Positions 24,976 to 33,323 are shown, numbered from the stretch's first letter. The stretch is 40,963 bases of DNA from JAJBWD01 sp041670885 (GCA_041670885.1 JBAXYJ010000003.1:1-40963), one strand, 5' to 3'. Notes: generated by a model from the letters alone, not told the origin. A program made the numbers and translations.

Positions 24976-25721
24976 TTTATTATTACATAACTGTATTATT
25001 TTTTGGACTGGTCATTGGAAGCTTTTTGAATGTTGTTATTTGGAGAGTTCCCAGAAATGAGTCTATTTCCTTTCCTCCATCTCACTGCCCGAAATGCGAA
25101 AGCCGAATAAAACCCTATGATTTAATTCCTGTAATAAGCTATATCATCTTAGGAGGAAAATGCAGAAGCTGCGGGGAGGCGATATCCATTGAATATCCTA
25201 TAGTTGAACTTATAAATGGAATAATGTATGTTTTCTTATTTTATAAATTTCCAATGCCTTTTAAGGCAATAGAATACTCATTTTTATTTTCGCTACTTCT
25301 TTCAATATCAATCATAGACTTTAAAACTCAGCTGGTAGATGACAGAATGATTTTATTTGGAGGCGCAATAGTTATAATATTTGAACTAATTAACAAGGGA
25401 TTTTCAATAAAGCTTCTAGATAACCTTTATGGGGCATTAACAGGAGCAGCTGTTATATGGCTTATTGTATTTTTAACAAGAGGTATGGGTGAGGGTGATA
25501 TTGAAATATTTGCTGTCTGTGGTTTTGTTTTAGGATTTAAGTATACTTTGCTTTCATTATGGCTATCATTTATTTTGGGAGGAGTAATTGCAGTATTACT
25601 TCTTATTTTTAAAATAAAAAAACGAAAGGACCCGATAGCCTTTGGCCCATATATAGCATTAGGTTCCATTATTGCTCTTTTATATGGGGACACTTTAATA
25701 AGGCTGATTTTTATGAGGTAA
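24972..25721 (+). CDS. pilD: Prepilin peptidase, A24 family
   Basis: Integral membrane aspartyl protease that cuts the positively charged leader from type IV prepilins and methylates the new N-terminus. The 249 residues include the N-terminal domain with zinc cysteines C39, C42, C64 and C67, and catalytic aspartates D116 (IIDFKTQ) and D176 (GEGD). About seven membrane segments are seen. It is a full-length bifunctional type, since the Cys4 methyltransferase domain is present. Its likely substrates are the four prepilin-like proteins encoded 3-4 kb downstream in the same operon. Confidence 0.94.
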   Translation: MIYYYITVLFFGLVIGSFLNVVIWRVPRNESISFPPSHCPKCESRIKPYDLIPVISYIILGGKCRSCGEAISIEYPIVELINGIMYVFLFYKFPMPFKAIEYSFLFSLLLSISIIDFKTQLVDDRMILFGGAIVIIFELINKGFSIKLLDNLYGALTGAAVIWLIVFLTRGMGEGDIEIFAVCGFVLGFKYTLLSLWLSFILGGVIAVLLLIFKIKKRKDPIAFGPYIALGSIIALLYGDTLIRLIFMR

Positions 25722-26884
25722 TGGATAAACTTGAAGAAATTTTAGGCAAGTTAAGCAAAAACAACGGTTTTTCTTTAAATATCCAGCTGGTTAATGAAAT
25801 TATTAATCAGGGAATAGAAGAAAATGCATCTGACATTCATATAGAACCATATAAGGATTTGGGGAAGGTTAAGTTTAGAATTGATGGTGATATTATATTT
25901 AAATATAATATTCCTATGTTTTTTTATTCTTTTTTAGTAAGCAGGATTAAAGTAATATGCAGGATGGATATCGGAGAAAAGAGAATTCCCCAAGATGGAA
26001 AGGGAGAGTATAGATCCGGCAATTGTTTTTACGATTTAAGGTGTGTAACTCTTCCTTCTGTTTTTGGAGAAAAAATAGTAATAAGAATACTAAAAAGAGA
26101 AGATAAAATAGAAAGCTTAGGTGATTTGGGATTCAGTGAGGAAGAAGATATAAAAAGAATATTAAATTACTCCAATGGTCTTATTTTAGTAACCGGATCT
26201 ACCGGGAGTGGAAAATCTACAACTCTTCATAGTATGATAAATGAAATAAAGGGAAACAATTTAAGCATAGTAACTTTAGAGGACCCGGTAGAGTACCAGG
26301 TGGAGGACATAACTCAGATTAACATGAATGCTAAAATAGGCCTTAATTTCCCATCAATGCTTAGAAGCATTTTAAGAGGAGATCCGGATGTTATCATGGT
26401 GGGGGAGATAAGAGACCATGAAACGGCAATGATAACTGCCAGAGCTGCAATAACAGGTCATAAGGTAATGTCTACTCTTCATACAAACAGTGCGGCATCC
26501 AGCATATGGAGGCTTAAAGATATGGGAGTTGAACCTTATATTATAGCATCATGTCTGTCTCTAGTAATATCTCAAAAACTTGTTAAAAAGATATGCCCCT
26601 ATTGTAAAAAACCGCATAGGATAAGTGCTGAGGAAAAAGAGGTTTTAGGAAAGGACATAATGCTGTATAAAGGTGCGGGCTGTGATTTCTGCAGCAATAC
26701 CGGGTATAAGGGCAGGACGGCTGTATATGAGCTTTTAATTGCAGATGAAGATGTAAAAGATAAAATAAAAAAAGAAGAAAAAATAGAAATTACAAACGGC
26801 ATAAAAGAAAATGCGCTGAAGCTTCTCGTGTCCGGAGTAACCTCCTTTGAAGAATACATTAAAATATTATATTCAGGTGATTAA
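25721..26884 (+). CDS. Type IV pilus/ComG-type assembly ATPase
   Basis: Cytoplasmic hexameric ATPase of the GspE/PilB/ComGA family that drives pilin polymerisation. The 387 residues show IEENASDIHIEPYKD, Walker A GSTGSGKST at 159-167, the Asp box, Walker B GDPDVIMVGEIRD near 222-234, the His box, and a Cys4 zinc site C292, C295, C321, C324. The usual PilB N-terminal MshEN domain of about 150 residues is absent, so in size it resembles ComGA, yet it keeps the zinc site typical of PilB/GspE. It overlaps pilD by one base. Confidence 0.93.
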   Translation: MDKLEEILGKLSKNNGFSLNIQLVNEIINQGIEENASDIHIEPYKDLGKVKFRIDGDIIFKYNIPMFFYSFLVSRIKVICRMDIGEKRIPQDGKGEYRSGNCFYDLRCVTLPSVFGEKIVIRILKREDKIESLGDLGFSEEEDIKRILNYSNGLILVTGSTGSGKSTTLHSMINEIKGNNLSIVTLEDPVEYQVEDITQINMNAKIGLNFPSMLRSILRGDPDVIMVGEIRDHETAMITARAAITGHKVMSTLHTNSAASSIWRLKDMGVEPYIIASCLSLVISQKLVKKICPYCKKPHRISAEEKEVLGKDIMLYKGAGCDFCSNTGYKGRTAVYELLIADEDVKDKIKKEEKIEITNGIKENALKLLVSGVTSFEEYIKILYSGD

Positions 26885-27934
26885 ATGATAAAAATGCTCA
26901 GCAAAAAAACACTTTCTCAGCTATCTTCAGATATATATTTCCTTCAGGAATCAGGATTTTCAATTATTAAAACAATAGATATACTAAGCAGGCAAAAATC
27001 TTATAAGAGGCTGAGAAAAGTATTTGAAGATATAGTAAACAGCTTAAAATCAGGCAATAACCCGTATAATTCCTTTTCAAAATATAAAGCATATTTTCCC
27101 TTTGAGTTCATTAACTCAATAAAACTAGGAGATGATTCCAACAATTTAAAGGAAGCCTTTAAAAATCTGTCGGAATATTATGAGGAGGAATATGCAAGGA
27201 GCAAGAATTTAAAGGATTCTTTAGCATATCCGAAATTAGTATTTTTAATGGGAACAGGTGTGGTTATTTTCCTCATTAATTGTATTCTTCCTAAATTTAC
27301 AGAAACATTATCTTCATTAGGAGGAGATATGCCGGGGATTACCAGGTTTTTCCTTGATGCAAACATATTTTTTAAAAGATATTACATTTTAGTATTAATA
27401 TTTACTGTTTTATTAATAGCAATAGGAATTAAATTCAGCGAAAAAATAAAATATAATCCGGTAACTGATTATATTAAAATGAAATTTCCCTTTATAAAAG
27501 GCTATTATATTAAGCTTCAAACCTATAAATACTGTCAGTCAATGCTTCTTATGCTTTCATCAGGATTTAATGTATATAACTCTATGAGAGACAGCATAGA
27601 GATGTCGAAAAATATTTATTTTAAAAAAACTTTAACGGAAGTTACAGATGATATTAACAGCGGCAGCGGTATAACGGAGGCTTTCGAAAACAGCAGAATT
27701 TTTGAAGATAAATTCATTGAACTCATTTCTCTGGGAGAGGAATCTTCAAATATATATTTTGTTGTAAAAAAGGCCTGTTATTTATATGGAAGAGAATTAA
27801 AAAATTTAAATAAAAAGGTAATTTCCATTGTTGAACCCTGCCTTATTCTTATTTTGGCTTTTATTGTGAGCCTGATTATTCTTTCAATAATGCTTCCATT
27901 ATTCTCTATAATGGATGCTATAGGTGGTGTATGA
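26885..27934 (+). CDS. Type IV pilus/ComG-type platform membrane protein
   Basis: Inner-membrane platform protein of the GspF/PilC/ComGB family that couples the ATPase to pilin insertion. The 349 residues contain two T2SSF domains: the first before the membrane segment near residue 120, the second after the segment near 170-188, with a last segment at the C-terminus (ILILAFIVSLIILSIMLPLFSIMDAI, a typical PilC ending, here given as two parts around SIMLP). It begins at the base after the ATPase stop and overlaps the first prepilin start. Confidence 0.92.
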   Translation: MIKMLSKKTLSQLSSDIYFLQESGFSIIKTIDILSRQKSYKRLRKVFEDIVNSLKSGNNPYNSFSKYKAYFPFEFINSIKLGDDSNNLKEAFKNLSEYYEEEYARSKNLKDSLAYPKLVFLMGTGVVIFLINCILPKFTETLSSLGGDMPGITRFFLDANIFFKRYYILVLIFTVLLIAIGIKFSEKIKYNPVTDYIKMKFPFIKGYYIKLQTYKYCQSMLLMLSSGFNVYNSMRDSIEMSKNIYFKKTLTEVTDDINSGSGITEAFENSRIFEDKFIELISLGEESSNIYFVVKKACYLYGRELKNLNKKVISIVEPCLILILAFIVSLIILSIMLPLFSIMDAIGGV

Positions 27935-28368
27935 AAAAAGGATTTACGCTTATTGAGCTTTTAACTGTCATGGCTATAATTTCAATTATATATGGAATTT
28001 CTTATGTTAATATATCTTCCTATAAAAAGATTGAAAATAAGTTAGACTATGAAAATACTAATAATCTTATATTATCCTTTATGAATAATTCTAAACTTAA
28101 ATGTAAAAGCATGAAAAGACTTGGATATATATATTTTGATGAAAATAATAATGAATTACATTATCAAACCAGTGATAAAATAATAGATGTTTTTTCTTTT
28201 CCACCAGGCTTTAAGATATACAGTATAAACCTTGAAAATAATAAGTTTAATATAAATTCTTTGGGTTACAGCTACAGTGCCGGTACACTTGAATATACTG
28301 ACCGAGAAGGGACTATTCATACAATAACTATGACAGTGGGGCAGGATTATGCAGAAATTAAAAACTAG
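27931..28368 (+). CDS. Type IV prepilin-like protein 1
   Basis: Prepilin with the shortest leader, MKKG, then the class III cleavage motif G^FTLIELLTVMAIIS with Glu at mature position 5 and a hydrophobic helix of about 20 residues. The mature part (about 140 residues) is predicted to be an extracellular beta-rich domain. It is the first of four such genes and overlaps the platform gene as ATGA. It may be the main subunit of a short pseudopilus; abundance cannot be judged from the sequence. Confidence 0.88.
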   Translation: MKKGFTLIELLTVMAIISIIYGISYVNISSYKKIENKLDYENTNNLILSFMNNSKLKCKSMKRLGYIYFDENNNELHYQTSDKIIDVFSFPPGFKIYSINLENNKFNINSLGYSYSAGTLEYTDREGTIHTITMTVGQDYAEIKN

Positions 28369-28789
28369 AAAAGGGAGCTTAATAATTGAAGGGGTTGTAA
28401 GTCTTTTTATTATCTCCCTTCTTATATTTTCATCCTTTGAAATATATACGACCTCTTATAAAATAAATTCAGAAAATAAGGCTAAGGATAATTATATTAA
28501 CATTTTAGATGCCGTAACTAAAGAAATAATATATAACAAGGATTATCATTTCATAGAAGGGCTGCAGGCTAATAAAAGATTATATATACCACCTAATTAC
28601 ATCAATATCTCTACAATAAAAAATAGAGATATTAATGAATTATTTACAGCAGAAGTGCCGGATATATGCCCATATATATCCATTAATATAGAAAATGGAG
28701 ACATATATAAGATAAAACTTTCTCTACATTATAAAAAAAATAATGGTATAGGAGATATACATAGTGATCTATACAAGGGAAAATATTAA
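28349..28789 (+). CDS. Prepilin-like protein 2
   Basis: A 146-residue protein whose N-terminus KTRKGSLIIEGVVSLFIIS matches a prepilin signal with G^S as cleavage site and the conserved Glu at mature position 5. The rest is poorly conserved and of unknown fold, which is usual for minor pilins (PilV/ComGE-like). The ATG lies 20 bases inside the preceding gene with GGGGCAGGA ahead of it, and the end overlaps the next gene by 26 bases. Confidence 0.78.
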   Translation: MQKLKTRKGSLIIEGVVSLFIISLLIFSSFEIYTTSYKINSENKAKDNYINILDAVTKEIIYNKDYHFIEGLQANKRLYIPPNYINISTIKNRDINELFTAEVPDICPYISINIENGDIYKIKLSLHYKKNNGIGDIHSDLYKGKY

Positions 28790-29216
28790 AGGATTTACAC
28801 TAATTGAAGTTATTGCAGCTATGTTTATAATATCTGTAGTTATTTCAATTTTAGGAAACAGTTTTATACTAAGTTATAAAATTGAAAAAAATAATGAAAA
28901 AAATTTTAGAAAAAATGAATACATAAACCAGGCTTATTCCATAATAGAATACTCCATCACATATGAGCAGAAATCCGTATTTTTATCTGACTCTGACATT
29001 GTAATAATCAGGGATGATAATGGAATTGAAAGAAGAGACAGAATAACAGTTTCCGGTTCAGACCTGGTTATAAAATATAATGAAAGTAATATTAATTATA
29101 TTTTAAAAGACATAACACTATTTAATCCAGTGAAAAAAGGTAACCTTTTTTATATAAATATAGAATATAAGGGGGAATATTACACAAGGTGCATAGAAGA
29201 AAAGGATTTATTATAG
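28764..29216 (+). CDS. Prepilin-like protein 3
   Basis: A 150-residue prepilin with GTG start at 28764 (GGAG 9 bases before it). The N-terminus reads ENIKG^FTLIEVIAAMFIIS, a textbook class III signal with Glu5, and a hydrophobic helix. The remainder resembles a minor pseudopilin of the PilW/GspJ/ComGF size class but has no motif I can name. It overlaps both neighbours. Confidence 0.82.
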   Translation: MIYTRENIKGFTLIEVIAAMFIISVVISILGNSFILSYKIEKNNEKNFRKNEYINQAYSIIEYSITYEQKSVFLSDSDIVIIRDDNGIERRDRITVSGSDLVIKYNESNINYILKDITLFNPVKKGNLFYINIEYKGEYYTRCIEEKDLL

Positions 29217-29599
29217 TAATTACTCTTGTTGTATCATCCCTGATATTAACTATTTCTCTGTATTTGTTAACATCCATAGAAAAAAACAGTGAAAGAATAT
29301 CAACTGAAAATAAAATGATAAATTATTCAGATTTAAGGGACAGGGAATATTTACTAACTAAAGCTTATAATAAAATTAATGAAAATGGGGGAAATTTAGA
29401 TATAGTAAAAAATTTTTTGAATTCTAATTCAGAAATCATTATGGAGGACTGCGGCGGAGTATATTATGACAAGGATAAGGATTTAATATTTTCTGTTACC
29501 TCCTTTAATGAGGAAAGCTATATACTAAGCTACTACGATTATTATAAAGACTCTCTTTCATTTAGTTTAAAATATACAAAATTTAAAAATAAAAGGTAA
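29189..29599 (+). CDS. Minor pseudopilin-like protein 4 (PilX/GspK-like N-terminus)
   Basis: A 136-residue protein with MHRRKG^FIIVITLVVSSLILT: a prepilin-type leader and hydrophobic helix, but without glutamate at mature position 5. Lack of Glu5 is known for the tip subunit GspK and its relatives, so this may be the tip protein of the filament; that is inference. The GTG start at 29189 lies inside the previous gene, 13 bases after GGGGG, so the exact start is less sure. The pilus cluster ends here with no clear terminator. Confidence 0.75.
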   Translation: MHRRKGFIIVITLVVSSLILTISLYLLTSIEKNSERISTENKMINYSDLRDREYLLTKAYNKINENGGNLDIVKNFLNSNSEIIMEDCGGVYYDKDKDLIFSVTSFNEESYILSYYDYYKDSLSFSLKYTKFKNKR

Positions 29600-29678
29600 A
29601 ATTTTACGCTGGAAATACTATAAATTTAGTAATATTCAGCTGAAAAGTAATTATTAAGTATCATTAATAATAAATTAT

Positions 29679-29707
29679 TTGCAAAAGGAACTGACATTTG
29701 ATAAAAT
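29679..29707 (+). promoter_or_regulatory. Sigma-A promoter of the pepP-efp unit
   Basis: TTGCAA (29679-29684) and TAAAAT (29702-29707) are spaced by exactly 17 bases. The leader to the ATG at 29796 is about 80 bases and contains inverted repeats (CAATGGT 29710-29716 with ACCATTG 29764-29770). The rest of the 29600-29795 gap shows nothing else I can name. Confidence 0.7.
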
Positions 29708-29795
29708 ATCAATGGTTATGTGTAGATATTAACAGGGTTAACAATATATATTATTATATTCTGACCATTGGTATTTATAAATGGAGGAGAATAAA

Positions 29796-30863
29796 ATGTA
29801 TAAAAAAAGAATTGAAAAATTAAGAGAAAAGATGTCAGCTAAAGGAATTGAATCTTTTCTGGTAGTAAGTGATCCAAATAGAAACTATCTAAGCGGATTT
29901 ACCGGGAATGAAAGCTTTGCTTTAATTACAAAGGAAGAAGCATATTTTATTACTGATTCCAGATATACAGAGCAGGCTGATATGCAGGTTAAGGATTACC
30001 GGATACTCCAGTATAAAGGAAAGATAATAGACACTATTTCAGATTTAGTAAATTCCAAAGGAATAAAAAATATTGCTTTAGAAGAGGGCATAGTTACATT
30101 AAGCTTTTATCAGGAATTAAAAGCAAAGTATGATGGAGAGATATTATCAGGTCAGAAGGAAATTGAAGACATCAGAGTAATAAAGTCAAAGGATGAAACA
30201 GAGAAGATAAAAAAGGCAGCTTCTATAGCAGATAGTGGTTTTTCTCATATGTTAAACTTTATTAAGACAGGTATGACTGAAAGAGAAATAGCACTGGAGC
30301 TGGAATTTTTCATGAAGAAACAGGGAGCCAGCGGACTTTCTTTTGAGACTATAGCAGCCTCAGGCTTTAGATCCTCACTTCCTCACGGAGCAGCTTCCGA
30401 CAAGAAAATAGAAAATGGGGAATTCCTTACATTAGACTTTGGATGTATTTATCAGGACTACTGCTCTGATATGACCAGAACTGTAGCAATTGGTGAAGTG
30501 TCAACTAAGATGATTGATATATATAATATTGTTTTAGAAGCTAACAGGAAGGCTCTTAAAGCCATTAAACCAGATGCAGTATGCAAAGATGTGGATGCAA
30601 TAGCTCGAGGCTATATTAAAGATATGGGATATGGAGCTAATTTTGGACATGGGTTAGGTCATGGTGTTGGAAGAGAGATACACGAAGCACCAAGATTAAG
30701 TCCTATGTGTGATGTGATATTAAAAAGCGGCATGGTGGTAACTGATGAACCAGGGATATATTTACCAGGAGAGTTTGGTGTTAGAATAGAAGATCTTGTA
30801 CTAGTAACAGATGAGGGATTTGAAGTTCTTTCAAAATCACCAAGGGATCTTATAAGTTTATAA
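29796..30863 (+). CDS. pepP: Xaa-Pro aminopeptidase, M24B family
   Basis: Metallopeptidase that removes an N-terminal residue preceding proline. The start is ATG 29796, after GGAGGAG (29783-29789); the ATG at 29781 overlaps that site. The 355 residues comprise a creatinase-like N-terminal domain (LVVSDPNRNYLSGFTG) and the pita-bread catalytic domain with metal ligands in LDFGCIYQDYCSDMTRT (two Asp), GHGLGHGVGREIHE (His), TDEPGIY and GVRIEDL (two Glu). The gene pair pepP-efp is conserved across Firmicutes; a link may be that EF-P acts on proline-rich stretches. Confidence 0.95.
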   Translation: MYKKRIEKLREKMSAKGIESFLVVSDPNRNYLSGFTGNESFALITKEEAYFITDSRYTEQADMQVKDYRILQYKGKIIDTISDLVNSKGIKNIALEEGIVTLSFYQELKAKYDGEILSGQKEIEDIRVIKSKDETEKIKKAASIADSGFSHMLNFIKTGMTEREIALELEFFMKKQGASGLSFETIAASGFRSSLPHGAASDKKIENGEFLTLDFGCIYQDYCSDMTRTVAIGEVSTKMIDIYNIVLEANRKALKAIKPDAVCKDVDAIARGYIKDMGYGANFGHGLGHGVGREIHEAPRLSPMCDVILKSGMVVTDEPGIYLPGEFGVRIEDLVLVTDEGFEVLSKSPRDLISL

Positions 30864-30884
30864 AAAAAATATGGAGGGATAATA

Positions 30885-31445
30885 ATGATATCAGCAGGAG
30901 ATTTAAGAAAAGGAACTACATTTGAATTTGATGGACAAGTGTTTACAGTAATTGAGTTTTTACATGTTAAACCAGGTAAAGGAGCAGCTTTTGTAAGAAC
31001 AAAGTTAAGAAACGTTATTTCTGGAGGAGTTACAGACAGAACATTTAACCCAACAGAAAAATTACTGGAAGCAGTAATTGAAAGAAAAGAAATGCAGTAT
31101 CTATATAGTGATGGAGAATTATATTACTTTATGGATCAGGAAACCTATGAACAGATTCCTTTAAACTATGAAAAGGTAGAAGACGCTATAAAATATCTGA
31201 AGGAGAATATGTTTGCTATTATTAAGTTTTATAAGGGAGAAGCTTTCTCAGTTGAAGCTCCAAACTTTGTTGAACTTCTTATAGTTGAATGTGAGCCAGG
31301 TGCTAAGGGAAATACTACAACAAATGTTTTAAAGCCAGCCAAGGTTGAAACAGATGCAGTAATTCCAGTTCCTCTATTTGTTAATGAAGGAGACACAATA
31401 AGAATAGACACAAGAAGCGGGGAGTACATGGAAAGAGTTAAATAG
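30885..31445 (+). CDS. efp: Translation elongation factor P
   Basis: Relieves ribosome stalling at consecutive prolines by entering the E site. The 186 residues show all three domains: KOW-like N-terminal (MISAGDLRKGTTFEFDG), the loop KPGKGAAFVRTKLRN carrying lysine K32 at the tip that is modified in many bacteria, the OB domain YLYSDGELYYFMD, and the C-terminal signature NEGDTIRIDTRSGEYMERVK. K32 rather than Arg fits lysine-type EF-P; no modification gene is visible here. GGAGG precedes the ATG. Confidence 0.98.
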   Translation: MISAGDLRKGTTFEFDGQVFTVIEFLHVKPGKGAAFVRTKLRNVISGGVTDRTFNPTEKLLEAVIERKEMQYLYSDGELYYFMDQETYEQIPLNYEKVEDAIKYLKENMFAIIKFYKGEAFSVEAPNFVELLIVECEPGAKGNTTTNVLKPAKVETDAVIPVPLFVNEGDTIRIDTRSGEYMERVK

Positions 31446-31453
31446 TTAACTCA

Positions 31454-31542
31454 CTTAGCTAAAGCTAAGCATCGAAACTTCATATGGGGAGTATACCCCA
31501 CCTGAAGCAGAACTAAAGGATTGCCCACTTATAGAAGTGGGC
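31454..31542 (+). other. Structured noncoding element with three hairpins
   Basis: Between efp and spoIIIAA the DNA folds on paper into CTTAGC/GCTAAG (31454-31459 with 31464-31469, loop TAAA), then CTTCA/TGAAG (31478-31482 with 31503-31507) enclosing TGGGG/CCCCA (31485-31489 with 31496-31500), then GCCCACTT/AAGTGGGC (31523-31530 with 31535-31542, loop ATAG). None of these stems ends in a T tract. The region has no open frame. It could be a small RNA or 3' UTR element of efp, or a remnant of an IS200/IS605-type end with its subterminal hairpins; I cannot decide. Confidence 0.55.
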
Positions 31543-31572
31543 GTCTTATAATTTAGATAAAAGCTAAAAAAG

Positions 31573-31605
31573 CTGTCAGTAATTTTTTACTGTCAGTTTT
31601 TTTTT
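31573..31605 (+). terminator. Intrinsic terminator ahead of the spoIIIA operon
   Basis: CTG-T-CAGTAA pairs with TTACTG-T-CAG (31573-31582 with 31587-31596, one T-T mismatch), loop TTTT, and nine T residues follow. It ends transcription from pepP-efp and the structured element, leaving spoIIIA to its own promoter. Confidence 0.85.
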
Positions 31606-31615
31606 GCTGGCAGGG

Positions 31616-31644
31616 GCATAAAAACCTTTATACAGAAATAAAAT
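31616..31644 (+). promoter_or_regulatory. Sigma-E-like promoter of the spoIIIA operon
   Basis: GCATAAA (31616-31622) and AATAAAAT (31637-31644) are 14 bases apart. Compared with the known Bacillus sigma-E consensus KMATATW and CATAHAHT they match at 6 of 7 and 7 of 8 positions. The site lies just after the terminator and 24 bases before the chosen spoIIIAA start. Known mother-cell, sigma-E control of spoIIIA supports it. Confidence 0.7.
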
Positions 31645-31667
31645 TGATATAAGAAAGGGTGATTAAT

Positions 31668-32558
31668 TTGATTGCAGAAGAAATACTAAATATACTTCCG
31701 GCTAATATTAAAAATTTAGTTTCAAATGCTAAAGGAGATGGATATATTCAGGAAATAAGAATAAAGTCGGACAAACCCCTTATATTGATTTATGACAGAG
31801 AGGAATCTATTACTGACTATATTGTAACGAGTGTTGATATAAGAAATATTATGAGCAAAATGATGAACTATTCCTTATATGCCTATGACGAAGAAATAAG
31901 ACAGGGGTATATTACCATAAAAGGGGGGCACAGAGTAGGCCTATGCGGAAGCTGCATTTTAGAAGGAGAAAAAATTAAAACTATAAATAATATTTCATCG
32001 CTTAATATCAGGGTATCTAAACAGGTAATAGGCTGTTCAGATAAATTAATACCATATTTAATAAATAATGGAGAGATAGAAAATACAATTATAATTTCCC
32101 CTCCTAAATGCGGTAAAACAACAATGATAAGGGATATGGCAAGAAATTTATCTGAAAACTTTAAAGTCTGCATTATAGATGAAAGGAGTGAAATTGGAGG
32201 ACTGTCCCTTGGCAAAAGCTCGTTAGATTTAGGAATTAGAACTGATATTCTTGATAACTGTCCTAAAGCTCAGGGCATAATGATGGCAATAAGAAGCATG
32301 TCTCCGGATATTATAATTTGTGATGAAATAGGAACTTTCAAGGATATGGAAAGCATATTAACTGCAATCTGCTGCGGAATTAAAATAATAACAACAATTC
32401 ATGGTAAGGATGAAAATGACTTATTTGAAAGGCCGGTATTTAAGGATATTCTTAAAAACAATGCTTTTAAAAAAGGCATAATACTTAAAGGACATGAAGT
32501 TGGACAAGTTAGCTATATATATGATTTTGACAGTAACAAGAAAACCTGGGAGGGGTAA
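31668..32558 (+). CDS. spoIIIAA: Stage III sporulation protein AA, secretion-type ATPase
   Basis: Mother-cell ATPase related to type II/IV secretion ATPases; powers or assembles the SpoIIIA-SpoIIQ channel into the forespore. Walker A is seen as PPKCGKTT near residues 144-151, followed by MIRDMARNLS and CIIDERSEIGG; Walker B-like IIICDEIGT lies later. I take the TTG at 31668 as start, since AAGGGTG at 31655-31661 is 6 bases before it; the GTG at 31659 lies inside that site. This gives 296 residues, close to the usual 300. First of eight consecutive spoIIIA genes. Confidence 0.95.
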   Translation: MIAEEILNILPANIKNLVSNAKGDGYIQEIRIKSDKPLILIYDREESITDYIVTSVDIRNIMSKMMNYSLYAYDEEIRQGYITIKGGHRVGLCGSCILEGEKIKTINNISSLNIRVSKQVIGCSDKLIPYLINNGEIENTIIISPPKCGKTTMIRDMARNLSENFKVCIIDERSEIGGLSLGKSSLDLGIRTDILDNCPKAQGIMMAIRSMSPDIIICDEIGTFKDMESILTAICCGIKIITTIHGKDENDLFERPVFKDILKNNAFKKGIILKGHEVGQVSYIYDFDSNKKTWEG

Positions 32559-32560
32559 AT

Positions 32561-33082
32561 ATGTATTTTAAAATTTTAGGCTCAGTAATGATAATCATAG
32601 CTTCCACATATTCAGGCTTTTACTTTGGAAACAGATTAATTAAAAGAATAAATGAGCTAACTGAACTTGAAAGATTGGGCACGCTTCTTGAAAATGAAAT
32701 AGTTTATTCCCATACACCTCTGCCTCAGGCAATTTGTTCTATTTCCTCCAGGCAGGGAAATAATATAGAAAAACTTTTTTATAAAATGTATGAAAAACTT
32801 TTAAATAATGAAACGGATTCAATATTCCAGGCGGTAAGCTTTGCTGTTAATGAAAACTTCAGACAGTTAAGTACAGAAAAAGATGACTTGAAGATTTTGC
32901 TGAATCTGGCTAAATCCTTAGGTGATTACGATATTGAAGGTTTCAAGAAAGTGTTTGCATTATATAAAATAGGAATCAAAAATAAGATTCTAGACGCTGA
33001 AAGCAAGAAAAATAAAAATATTAAAATGTACAGATACCTGGGCTTCAGTATTGGGGCTATGGCAGTTATTATGATTATTTAG
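32561..33082 (+). CDS. spoIIIAB: Stage III sporulation protein AB
   Basis: Membrane protein distantly related to the GspF/PilC platform family, part of the mother-cell channel complex. The 173 residues have an N-terminal membrane segment (KILGSVMIIIASTYSGFYFG), the typical RINELTELERLGTLLENEIVYSHTPLPQAI, and a C-terminal segment YRYLGFSIGAMAVIMII. It starts two bases after spoIIIAA with a GGAGGGG ribosome site. Confidence 0.95.
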   Translation: MYFKILGSVMIIIASTYSGFYFGNRLIKRINELTELERLGTLLENEIVYSHTPLPQAICSISSRQGNNIEKLFYKMYEKLLNNETDSIFQAVSFAVNENFRQLSTEKDDLKILLNLAKSLGDYDIEGFKKVFALYKIGIKNKILDAESKKNKNIKMYRYLGFSIGAMAVIMII

Positions 33083-33091
33083 GAGGTATTT

Positions 33092-33289
33092 ATGCTGGAT
33101 ATTAATTTAATATTTAAAATTGCGGCAATAAGCCTGCTTATTATTGTTTTAGATAAGATATTAGAAACTACAGGAAAGGATGAATATGCAGTAGTCGTTA
33201 ATTTAGCAGGTATAATAGTGATTTTGATGATGGTTTTAACCCTTATAAGTAAATTATTTAATTCGGTAAGGACCATGTTCTCTATATAA
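33092..33289 (+). CDS. spoIIIAC: Stage III sporulation protein AC
   Basis: Tiny membrane protein of 65 residues with two hydrophobic segments, matching SpoIIIAC by DINLIFKIAAISLLIIVLDKILETTGKDEYA and the second segment VVNLAGIIVILMMVL. Part of the spoIIIA complex. GGAGG lies upstream of the ATG and the gene is followed by 34 bases before spoIIIAD. Confidence 0.95.
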   Translation: MLDINLIFKIAAISLLIIVLDKILETTGKDEYAVVVNLAGIIVILMMVLTLISKLFNSVRTMFSI

Positions 33290-33323
33290 GAAATTTTATA
33301 AGGATTAGTTATGAGGAGGACCC

